Made by a program: the position numbers and the translations under genes
The notes under the pieces: model-generated
Database searches by the model: none
What the model was told of the DNA's origin: nothing
The model's input: the letters and a program-made list of their open reading frames with translations, nothing else
DNA from: a bacterium
GTDB taxonomy: Bacteria; UBA9089; CG2-30-40-21; SBAY01
Direction of reading: 5' to 3'
Length of the DNA: 6,051 bases
NCBI GenBank assembly: GCA_040757115.1
Contig: JBFLYA010000033.1
Span: forward strand, 19,724-25,774
Shown: piece by piece, positions 1 through 5,013 of the stretch
Layout of the letters: each line of letters opens with the position of its first letter
Numbering within the stretch: position 1 is the stretch's first letter

Positions 1-43
1 TTTTTTCTACCTTTTCAGGAATTTAGTTTAATAGAATTTTCTC

Positions 44-73
44 TTGACAATTTTGGCTTCAATGTGTTAAAAT
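44..73 (+). promoter_or_regulatory. Sigma70-type promoter of the hydrogenase maturation protease
   Basis: A perfect -35 box TTGACA lies at 44-49 and a -10 box TAAAAT at 68-73, with an 18-bp spacer and an extended -10 TG at 65-66. Transcription would start near 80, leaving a leader of only about a dozen bases that consists mostly of the ribosome binding site AGAGGG (79-84). The gene therefore appears to be transcribed on its own rather than as the tail of an upstream operon, although only 43 bases upstream are visible. Confidence 0.7.
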
Positions 74-91
74 AAAATAGAGGGTAAAAGA

Positions 92-604
92 ATGGAAGAG
101 CAAAATATAGATTTTGAATATACCCAATCAATACCTTCTGGTCCTAAACCAAAAATAATGATTATTGGATTAGGCAATATCCTGCTTCAAGATGAGGGCA
201 TTGGCGTCCATATAATTAAGGCACTTCAAAAAATGGATATACCGGATAATATAGACCTGGTAGATGGTGGAACCGCTGAGCTTGACCTGATGAATTATAT
301 GAATAAAGGTATAGATAAGGTAATTATAATCGATGCCGTCAAAGGTGGAAGTAAAGCCGGAACTACATTTCGATTAAGTGTAAATGAAATTATGGCGACC
401 ACAAAACATATCTCCTCCCTGCATCAAAAAGAACTAATTGAGGCAATCAAGATGCTTGAATTATTTACCAGAAAACCCCGCGAGATTGTTATTCTCGGTA
501 TCGTGCCAAAAGAAACAGAATGGAGTCTTACACTTAGTCCAGAATTACAAAATAAAATCCCAGAAATTACCCGCATCGTCTTTGATGAAATTGAAAAGAA
601 GTAA
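92..604 (+). CDS. HyaD/HybD-family [NiFe] hydrogenase maturation protease (peptidase M52)
   Basis: This family cleaves the C-terminal peptide of the [NiFe] hydrogenase large subunit in the cytoplasm after nickel insertion, allowing the active site to close. The signature GLGNILLQDEGIGV spans residues 26-39. The three nickel-sensing residues known from E. coli HybD (Glu16, Asp62, His93) match E35, D81 in IIIDAVKGG, and H111 in SSLHQ. The DGGTAELDL motif (58-66) and GIVPKETEWSLTLSPEL (136-152) are also typical. At 170 residues the length is normal, but about 20 polar residues precede the usual N-terminus. The ATG at 92 is preferred because AGAGGG lies 7 bases before it; an internal ATG at 158 would start at the usual family position. 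No hydrogenase structural gene is visible, so the substrate is unknown. The 3' end overlaps the convergent YfhO-like gene by 38 bp. The subgroup (HyaD, HybD, HycI or FrcD type) cannot be fixed by eye. Confidence 0.93.
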   Translation: MEEQNIDFEYTQSIPSGPKPKIMIIGLGNILLQDEGIGVHIIKALQKMDIPDNIDLVDGGTAELDLMNYMNKGIDKVIIIDAVKGGSKAGTTFRLSVNEIMATTKHISSLHQKELIEAIKMLELFTRKPREIVILGIVPKETEWSLTLSPELQNKIPEITRIVFDEIEKK

Positions 605-2744
605 CAGCGTCCGCAACTAATAATAAAATACTAACCAGAGTTATTCCCAAACCTATCTTAAAATTTAATGGGAAATAGACAAACCTCACCTCATGTGTTC
701 CTTCTGGCACAAACACTGCCTTAAAAATATAATTAGCACGATATATCTTTGTTGCCTGACCATTTATAAACGCCTGCCAGCCTGGATAATAGGTTTCACT
801 TATGAATAAAAAACAATCACAAGGCGAAGATACTTTAATAATAATCTTATTGGGTTGATAATCTATAATTTTTGGATTTTTGATTTTGAATTTTTGGTTT
901 TTAAATTCAATATTTTCTTCCAGGATTATCTCTTTTGCCGGGTCAAAGTCTTTTCTCAACATCCGGCGTAAAATATCGTCCCTATCTTTAATAATTACTA
1001 TCTGAGGCACCAGGAATGCCCTTTTAAGACAGGTTGGATTTTCATAGAGCTTTATTTTGCCATCCTTTATTAATCTTAATTCTTCACCGATTAATTTATC
1101 TTTACTAATTATATATTTGATATTCAATAAGTTAAGTAACTTATGTATTTGTCCAACTTCACCTGTTGAGATAATTCTCATCAAATTATTGTAATCTTTT
1201 AAAACTATGCACTCATAGCCATTAGCATCAAATACCTTTTTATGCAATAAACCCAGATTAGGAATCATAGCCTCCTGTGCCAGGGGTAAAATCTCAGGGT
1301 CAATTGGTCCCGAGTGATAATTAAAGAAACCTGAAGTCTTTGGTGATAATAATATCCGATAATAACCCTTGATTAACTTTGATACCGCTGGTTTTTGTTG
1401 GTAGAAACTTTCTTTCACCATAGGATTCAAATCATCATCAGCAATCAATAAATCGTTTAAAATAAGCAAAATGATGGTTATGGAAAGGAAATTTAAGGTG
1501 ATAGATTGTCTTTTTGCCAACAAGACTAATAAACTCATCAGGGCTAATAAAATAGTCTGCACAAAAATATTAACTAATGGAAATCTTATCTGAATTAATA
1601 TCAAGCCGATAAATAAAAGTATTGAAACAACTAAAAATGATTTTATCCTTTTAGACTTAATTAAGTATTCGTATCCAAATCCCGATAATAAAGCCCCGGC
1701 AAATGTGGCGATGGCAAAAAATTTTACCGGAATCTGCATCAAATTAAACCCCGGAATAAATCTATATAACCATTTATAGAGAGGGAAATACTCTCCTGAT
1801 GAAAGCAGGATAAAACTAATGAAGATAAAACCCCAAAATAGCCGACCTGAACATATCCCGATAAATATAAGAGAAAGTGGTATTATTCCGAGATAAATTG
1901 AGTCAATCAGTCCTTGAATATAGTTAAATATGCCAGCTGAGGTCATCGTGTAGGAAAACATAGGGATAAGTAAATCAACAAGCTCATACGGGGCTAACGA
2001 CCAACGGCTTGCCTCTTCAAAACTCATTCCTGAGGCCCTATTTGATTGGGAAACTAATTCTAAAAATGGTAATAATTGAAATGAACTTAAACCCAAAGCA
2101 ATGAATCCAACGAGGATAATTTGAGGTATCCCTCTCTTTTTGAGCAAGATGAGTGAATACAATAGCAAGATTAACATAGTTGCAAAGAGAGTGGTCGGTT
2201 CTCCAGATAGGAATTGCAGACTTATCCCTATGCCAGACCAAATTACATATCGTCCCCCTTTGACAAAAAATAACAAGATAAAAGGAATCCAGGTAATTGC
2301 CGCAAGGACATTCAATATGTCATACACCGAGACAAAATATCCACTAAAGATATAAACAATCCCGGCTATTAATGAAGATTCCTTACTTTGTCCCCAGGCT
2401 TGCATTAAAAAATAGGTAAATAATCCGGCTAAAAATATATGAAGGACAATAAATAATTTTATGCCGAGGTTAATTGGCAGAAAATAGATAATAAATGAAA
2501 AAGGATACAAGACCTGGGATTGGAGAGGGGCTAAAAACGGCATGCCACAAAAGATATAAGGATTCCAGAGGGGGATGATACCTTCTTTTAGACAATGTGA
2601 AGTAAAATATTGGGTTGGATAAAAATATCTAAAGAAGTCTTTAAAATAAAAGATAAAATCACTTAAAAGTAAGGTAGAAAGGAATATAAATATGGATACG
2701 GCTAAAAATAAGATAATTAATAAATCTTGTTTGTCATACTTCAT
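567..2744 (-). CDS. YfhO-like polytopic membrane protein (GT-C-type glycosyltransferase fold)
   Basis: The 725-residue protein fits the YfhO family: polytopic membrane proteins resembling GT-C glycosyltransferases that use polyprenyl-linked sugars. YfhO is implicated in glycosylating lipoteichoic acid in Firmicutes; the substrate here is unknown. A first membrane segment lies at about residues 8-28. The first outer loop has KDFFRYFYP (35-43) with acidic D36, where GT-C enzymes usually carry a catalytic Asp. LWNPYIFCGMPF (59-70) is a family hallmark. About ten hydrophobic segments run to about residue 432, followed by a soluble domain. SETYYPGWQAFINGQ (649-663) and FVPEGTHEVRFVY (678-690) are the classic C-terminal signature, and a last membrane segment lies at 695-712. 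Residues 615-625 look like a low-complexity DNA repeat translated in frame. The ATG at 2744 has no good Shine-Dalgarno, but a promoter lies just upstream. The last 12 residues are encoded opposite the protease end. Confidence 0.88.
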   Translation of the reverse strand: MKYDKQDLLIILFLAVSIFIFLSTLLLSDFIFYFKDFFRYFYPTQYFTSHCLKEGIIPLWNPYIFCGMPFLAPLQSQVLYPFSFIIYFLPINLGIKLFIVLHIFLAGLFTYFLMQAWGQSKESSLIAGIVYIFSGYFVSVYDILNVLAAITWIPFILLFFVKGGRYVIWSGIGISLQFLSGEPTTLFATMLILLLYSLILLKKRGIPQIILVGFIALGLSSFQLLPFLELVSQSNRASGMSFEEASRWSLAPYELVDLLIPMFSYTMTSAGIFNYIQGLIDSIYLGIIPLSLIFIGICSGRLFWGFIFISFILLSSGEYFPLYKWLYRFIPGFNLMQIPVKFFAIATFAGALLSGFGYEYLIKSKRIKSFLVVSILLFIGLILIQIRFPLVNIFVQTILLALMSLLVLLAKRQSITLNFLSITIILLILNDLLIADDDLNPMVKESFYQQKPAVSKLIKGYYRILLSPKTSGFFNYHSGPIDPEILPLAQEAMIPNLGLLHKKVFDANGYECIVLKDYNNLMRIISTGEVGQIHKLLNLLNIKYIISKDKLIGEELRLIKDGKIKLYENPTCLKRAFLVPQIVIIKDRDDILRRMLRKDFDPAKEIILEENIEFKNQKFKIKNPKIIDYQPNKIIIKVSSPCDCFLFISETYYPGWQAFINGQATKIYRANYIFKAVFVPEGTHEVRFVYFPLNFKIGLGITLVSILLLVADAVTSFQFHQRRCG
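869..902 (-). repeat. Degenerate heptad repeat inside the YfhO-like coding sequence
   Basis: Read on the minus strand, this segment is about five 7-bp units of the form NAAAAWN (for example AAAAACC, AAAAATT, CAAAATC, AAAAATC). It is translated as the lysine-rich stretch KNQKFKIKNPK (residues 615-625), between ILEENIEF and IIDYQPNKI, at a variable linker before the conserved C-terminal domain. Seven-bp units read in three frames give a 7-residue protein period, so the reading frame survives. Similar heptad repeats occur in the gene-free island at 2822-3454. I infer a repeat intrusion into a tolerant linker. Confidence 0.55.
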
Positions 2745-2754
2745 AATGATATTA

Positions 2755-2784
2755 AGGTTATCATAAAGATAAAAGAAATGTCAA
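2755..2784 (-). promoter_or_regulatory. Promoter of the YfhO-like gene, giving a nearly leaderless transcript
   Basis: On the minus strand a perfect TTGACA (2779-2784) is followed after 18 bp by TAACCT (2755-2760), with an extended -10 TG just upstream. Transcription would begin near 2748, only about 4 bases before the ATG at 2744. No purine-rich ribosome binding site precedes that ATG, which fits a leaderless message. The -10 box is imperfect, so this is moderately supported. A degenerate copy of the island-end motif, TGAACCGTCTC (2795-2805, minus), lies 10 bp upstream of the -35 box. Confidence 0.55.
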
Positions 2785-2970
2785 GGGAAAAATCGAGACG
2801 GTTCACCCTCCTCAATTCTCATAACTGTTCAGCCACGGATGCACACAGATGAAACACGGAAAATCGGTGGTGTCTGAAAATAACTCTAATAGTGAAATCT
2901 ATGCAGATTTGGTGTCCAAAAGGGATTTCCTCCAAAGAGCAAAATGCAAAAAGCAAATATAAAAATTACA

Positions 2971-3192
2971 TATCAAAATGTAAAATTATCTCTTTCCTTT
3001 CAGCGTTAAAATAGAAATCCTTTTGGGACGGTTCACTTTTGTTTGAAAGATTGCGGATTGAAATTGGAAATTAGGGAAAGAGACAAAAGCCCAATTTCTA
3101 ATTTCCAATTTCCAACAAAAATCATAGGAAAAACGATAAAAGGAACCGTCCCGTCCTTTTTGAAATTTGATTTGTAATTTTGCATTTTGATA
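2971..3192. repeat. Concentric imperfect palindrome within the island
   Basis: Three pairs of inverted repeats share almost the same centre. The outer pair is TATCAAAATGTAAAATTA (2971-2988) with its inverse at 3175-3192 (17 of 18 match). The middle pair is GGGACGGTTC (3025-3034) with GAACCGTCCC (3143-3152), perfect. The inner pair is AAATTGGAAATTAG (3061-3074) with its inverse at 3098-3111, perfect. The middle motif also occurs as GAGACGGTTCAC at 2795-2806. GGGACGGTTC-type palindromes recall REP-like sequences mobilised by Y1 (TnpA-REP) transposases, but no such gene is in this window. Confidence 0.65.
3060..3112. repeat. Central 15-bp hairpin built from heptads
   Basis: The arms at 3060-3074 and 3098-3112 pair perfectly over 15 bp around a 23-base loop. 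The right arm is three 7-bp units (CAATTTC, TAATTTC, CAATTTC; 3092-3112), so the hairpin and the heptad repeat are the same sequence. No T-run follows on either strand, so it is not a standard intrinsic terminator. Confidence 0.6.
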
Positions 3193-3213
3193 TTTAATAT
3201 TTGATATTTGATA
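3186..3213 (+). repeat. Four tandem TTTGATA heptads
   Basis: Units TTTGATA, TTTAATA, TTTGATA and TTTGATA lie at 3186-3192, 3193-3199, 3200-3206 and 3207-3213, followed by a partial TTTATTT. This is one of several places in the window where repeats have a strict 7-bp period. Confidence 0.75.
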
Positions 3214-3284
3214 TTTATTTGTTGTCTCCCTCAAATCCTATTTTGCAGAACCCTATACACTATTTTAACCTTTATGCTAGATTA

Positions 3285-3376
3285 AGACAGCCCCGGAAAA
3301 TCCAGCTAATCGTATTCGGGTCGTGTCTGTAATTTGCCTATAAGGAATCCACCTTCTAATCCCCCGCCAGCGGGGG
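3285..3376. other. Two small stem-loops in the right part of the island
   Basis: At 3285-3328 an imperfect stem pairs AGACA with TGTCT and CCCCG with CGGG around about 20 bases. At 3361-3376 a compact G+C-rich stem (CCCCCG, loop, CGGGGG) stands out from the AT-rich surroundings. Neither is followed by a T-run, and no gene ends nearby, so I see no terminator function. They may be structural parts of the island. Confidence 0.4.
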
Positions 3377-3465
3377 ACATTCGCTTCTAACCTCTGTCCT
3401 CTGCTATTTATATTTATCCGTGCTAATCCGTGTCAATCAATGGCTGAACAGTTACAATAAATTTA

Positions 3466-3516
3466 TTGACAATCTCTGTCGGATATTATATAATATTATT
3501 ATCCGATATATCTGAT
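3466..3516 (+). promoter_or_regulatory. Consensus promoter with operator-like palindromes before the ATPase fragment
   Basis: TTGACA (3466-3471) and TATAAT (3489-3494) are both perfect and 17 bp apart, the ideal sigma70 arrangement; transcription would start near 3501. Two symmetric sequences overlap the promoter and start site. CGGATA (3480-3485) pairs with TATCCG (3500-3505) across the -10 box. ATCCGATATATCTGAT (3501-3516) is a near-perfect 16-bp palindrome. They could bind a repressor; no regulator is identified. The island-end motif TGAACAGTTAC finishes 10 bp upstream of the -35 box. Confidence 0.7.
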
Positions 3517-3534
3517 AATAAGAGGTCTAATTGA

Positions 3535-3822
3535 ATGAATAGCGAGCAAATAATAGAGACTTTACTCTTATGGAATTTTTGGGAGAAGGATATAGATATA
3601 GGTGTGCTCAGGGAAGAGTATCTAACACGGATAAGAAGATATTTATCTACGGATGAAATTGTAGTTGTAACAGGGGTGAGACGGTCGGGTAAAAGCACTC
3701 TTTTGCTTCAGGTAATCTTCGAGTTAATTAAAAATAATCTTCCCAGCATCAATACCCTTTATGTTAATTTTGAGGACCCGAGGTTTTATAATTTTTCGAC
3801 CTGTGAAATAGGAATATTTTGA
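3535..3822 (+). pseudogene. Truncated AAA_14/DUF4143-type ATPase, cut off after Walker A and the following strand
   Basis: The first 88 or so residues match the N-terminus of the AAA_14/DUF4143 family of ATP-binding proteins. The Walker A motif GVRRSGKST is at residues 47-55, preceded by the hydrophobic strand EIVVVT (41-46). The conserved VNFEDPRF follows at 77-84. Intact members are roughly 400 residues, with Walker B, sensor and DUF4143 regions; here the frame ends at residue 95. The last residues come from the 23-bp inverted repeat bounding the GxxExxY cassette (from 3790), so the insertion explains the truncation. None of the three forward frames after the cassette (4351-4420) resumes the ATPase, so the 3' part is missing rather than merely interrupted. 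AGAGGT (3521-3526) lies 8 bases before the ATG, and the promoter is perfect, so a fragment may still be expressed. Function of the family is poorly defined. Confidence 0.82.
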
Positions 3823-3841
3823 TCGTGGTTAGTATAAGAAG

Positions 3842-3874
3842 GGGGATAAGGGGATAAAGGAGATATGGAGATAT
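3842..3874 (+). repeat. Left GGRGATAN octamer array, containing the GxxExxY start codon
   Basis: Four units of 8, 8, 9 and 8 bp (GGGGATAA, GGGGATAA, AGGAGATAT, GGAGATAT) form a 33-bp array. It matches the inverted right array at 4248-4280 in 27 of 33 positions. It supplies both the Shine-Dalgarno AAGGAG (3857-3862) and the ATG (3865-3867), so repeat and translation start are fused. Confidence 0.75.
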
Positions 3875-4248
3875 CAAAAGGATATCAAGAAAATTTACTT
3901 ACTGAGATAATAATTCAATGTATTATTAAGGTACACCAGACATTGGGTCCAGGTTTTCTGGAAAGTATTTACCGCAGGGCAATGGTAATTGAACTTACAA
4001 AACAGGGATTGAGAGTTAAGACAGAGAAAGAAATACTAATCTACTACGAAGGAGAAGAAATTGGGAAACACAGATTGGATATTCTTGTAGAAAGCAAGGT
4101 AATAGTAGAACTAAAAACGGTGGAGGAATTAAGCAAAGCTCATTATGCTCAGGTTCGCTCATATTTAAAAGCTACAGGTGTAAAGGTGGCTATTCTTGTA
4201 AACTTTGCTAAAGAAAAGGCAGATTTTAGAAGAGTGGAATTAGAATAA
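3865..4248 (+). CDS. GxxExxY protein, PD-(D/E)XK nuclease-like
   Basis: The 127-residue product has the full GxxExxY signature: LGPGFLESIY at residues 27-36, with G30, E33 and Y36. A PD-(D/E)XK-like core follows, with D72 in HRLDILV and E82-x-K84 in VIVELKTVEEL; H93YAQVRSYLKATG (93-105) is the usual third block. Length matches the family norm of about 125. The family (PF13366-like) is small, often multi-copy in one genome, and of unproven function; nuclease activity is suggested only by the fold. The start is the ATG inside the octamer array. The Shine-Dalgarno AAGGAG is just 2 bases upstream, unusually close, so translation may be weak or depend on RNA structure. The stop codon abuts the right array, so the gene fills the space between arrays with almost no spare sequence. 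Confidence 0.9.
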   Translation: MEISKGYQENLLTEIIIQCIIKVHQTLGPGFLESIYRRAMVIELTKQGLRVKTEKEILIYYEGEEIGKHRLDILVESKVIVELKTVEELSKAHYAQVRSYLKATGVKVAILVNFAKEKADFRRVELE

Positions 4249-4280
4249 TATCCCCTTATCTCCTTAATCTCCCTATCTCC
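4248..4280 (-). repeat. Right GGRGATAN octamer array, inverted
   Basis: On the minus strand the units read GGAGATAG, GGAGATTA, AGGAGATAA and GGGGATAT. The array begins at the last base of the GxxExxY stop codon. It is the inverted partner of 3842-3874 (27 of 33 positions). The transcript of the gene could therefore fold its 3' end back onto its own ribosome binding site and start codon. Confidence 0.72.
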
Positions 4281-4324
4281 TTTTCTTACACCAAGCAGTG
4301 GAGTATAATTTTGTTTTCCCATGT

Positions 4325-4343
4325 CGACCTATTTCACAGGTCG
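4325..4343. other. Hairpin CGACCT / AGGTCG in the right outer repeat
   Basis: CGACCT (4325-4330) pairs with AGGTCG (4338-4343) around a 7-base loop. The left copy of the outer repeat has only the inner part of this symmetry. No T-run follows, so it is unlikely to be an intrinsic terminator for the GxxExxY gene. It may be a structural end of the cassette. Confidence 0.5.
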
Positions 4344-4387
4344 CAAAATTGTAGGATTTGTTACTATCCTGATTTCCTGGCTGTTAA

Positions 4388-4420
4388 CTGATTGCTGATA
4401 CCTGATGGCTGAACGGTTAC
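4388..4420 (+). repeat. CTGATNN heptads ending in the island-end motif
   Basis: Four 7-bp units of the form CTGATNN (4388-4394, 4395-4401, 4402-4408, 4409-4415) run directly into TGGCTGAACGGTTAC (4406-4420). That sequence matches the right end of the first island (3441-3455) in 14 of 15 positions and has the same orientation. The motif ends 7 bp from the stop codon of the membrane-protein gene that reads toward it. Confidence 0.7.
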
Positions 4421-4427
4421 CAATTTC

Positions 4428-4877
4428 TTATAACCTATTCAAAACCGTCTGCCAGAAAAAACCGTTCTGGAAGGCAAAGATTAAGTTCACTATCACAGGC
4501 GTGCTTTCTCCGATACTTGCATAGACTACACCAAATACTATTGGCGAAACTAACATTGGCCTGAAAAGCTGCCACTTGTTGAGTTCTATCTTTTTGCCTT
4601 CTTCACCAATAGCATCAAAAAAGTATTTAGCCGCCATACCAGCTAACATCAGCAGATAAAGGCTTATTTCCAGGCAGGGGATTTGAGCCAAAAAAGAAGA
4701 TACCCCACGCTGGGTAACATCCGGTGGTTGAAGAAGGAAAAAATCTGCACAAATAAATAGCACTAAACCACCGATTAGTGTGGTTAAGAGGAAGATTATC
4801 TGTCCCTTTTTACTCCATTCTGCTCTCACCACCCAGACAGCCACAATCCCTATAATTGCTAAGGCAATATATGCCAT
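4428..4877 (-). CDS. Small membrane protein of unknown function
   Basis: I do not recognise this 149-residue protein. Hydrophobic segments lie at about residues 2-18, 27-49, 67-87, 107-122 and 126-140, giving four or five membrane passes. A short charged loop, EEGKKIELNKWQ (92-103), follows the third. LLMLAGMAAKYFFDAIGE (75-92) and RPMLVSPIVFGVV (106-118) are the most distinctive stretches for a profile search. The ATG at 4877 is well supported: AGGAGG (4886-4891, minus) lies 8 bases upstream, and an earlier ATG (4884) is followed at once by a stop. No promoter is visible between this gene and the antitoxin, so it is probably transcribed from the promoter at 5347-5375 through the toxin remnant. 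No terminator is visible downstream. Confidence 0.75.
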   Translation of the reverse strand: MAYIALAIIGIVAVWVVRAEWSKKGQIIFLLTTLIGGLVLFICADFFLLQPPDVTQRGVSSFLAQIPCLEISLYLLMLAGMAAKYFFDAIGEEGKKIELNKWQLFRPMLVSPIVFGVVYASIGESTPVIVNLIFAFQNGFFWQTVLNRL

Positions 4878-4881
4878 ACTA

Positions 4882-5013
4882 CATCCCTCCTAAATTTCCT
4901 TCTTCCTATGCCCTAACAGCGTTAAAACGCCGGTGTCTTAATGCAACCGCCAGGGCAGGATAAACATCTTCATCAATGTAAAGTTTTATAGAAGAGGGGA
5001 CGGCAGATACTAT
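4882..5013 (-). pseudogene. Remnant of a DUF5615 (PIN-like) toxin gene
   Basis: The frame encoding SIKLYIDEDVYPALAVAL (from about 4992) and RHRRFNAVRA, ending at a TAG at 4906-4908, matches the N-terminus of DUF5615 PIN-like toxins. These usually begin with a conserved K-x-Y-I-D-E-D strand and run to about 110 residues. Past the TAG the same frame reads EEGNLG (4903-4886), which resembles the family's HE-x-G-N-x-G block, so a single nonsense mutation seems to be followed by loss of the rest. No ATG, GTG or TTG precedes the domain at a sensible place; ATA (5011-5013) sits 8 or so bases after AGGAG and may be a ruined start. The homology ends where the membrane-protein leader begins. The toxin is almost certainly inactive. 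Confidence 0.75.

Larger units (their letters stand above)
2822..3454. repeat. Gene-free island bounded by a 14-bp inverted repeat (MITE-like)
   Basis: TAACTGTTCAGCCA at 2822-2835 is repeated perfectly in inverse orientation at 3441-3454. Just inside each end lies a CACGGAT-type degenerate repeat (about 2834-2860 and 3414-3440), so the terminal inverted repeats extend imperfectly to about 40 bp. Between them I see no credible gene on either strand. Open frames there are lysine- and isoleucine-rich readings of repeat DNA. The interior is a stack of nested palindromes centred near 3085, followed by a stretch with small hairpins (3281-3376) and CTTCTAACCTCTG-like low-complexity sequence. The layout resembles a non-autonomous mobile element, but I found no clear target-site duplication. 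A small perfect hairpin (AAATCT, ATGC loop, AGATTT) lies at 2895-2910. Confidence 0.6.
3790..4350. mobile_element. Candidate GxxExxY cassette with 23-bp outer inverted repeats
   Basis: A 23-bp inverted repeat (22 of 23 match) brackets this segment. The left copy is at 3790-3812 and the right copy at 4328-4350; the core is CGACCTGTGAAATAGG, perfect over 16 bp. Inside lie TTAGTATAAGAAG (3829-3841) and its inverted relative around 4281-4293 (GGTGTAAGAAAA on the minus strand). Next come the 33-bp octamer arrays, and then a single gene. The cassette disrupts the ATPase gene at 3535. No transposase and no clear target duplication are visible, so mobility is an inference from the nested symmetry, the disrupted gene and a related array at 5951-5993. 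Confidence 0.55.

Noticed and set aside
2038-2355. Overlapping open frames inside the YfhO-like gene (both strands), and similar shadows at 438-620 and 3486-3698
   Set aside because: They lie wholly or mainly within well-supported genes or fragments in other frames and show no family features.
2986-3234. Open frame of 82 codons on the minus strand in the first island
   Set aside because: It is composed of heptad repeats and hairpin arms (repeated YQ, NIK and KLEIRNW readings), with no credible family match or ribosome binding site.
3361-3376. G+C-rich hairpin CCCCCG/CGGGGG as an intrinsic terminator
   Set aside because: There is no T-run on either side and no gene ending toward it; it fits better as part of the repeat island.
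3445-4420. TGAACNGTTAC copies considered as integron attC sites around gene cassettes
   Set aside because: The motif does not give the attC core GTTRRRY, no longer attC-like imperfect palindrome is present, and there is no integrase gene.
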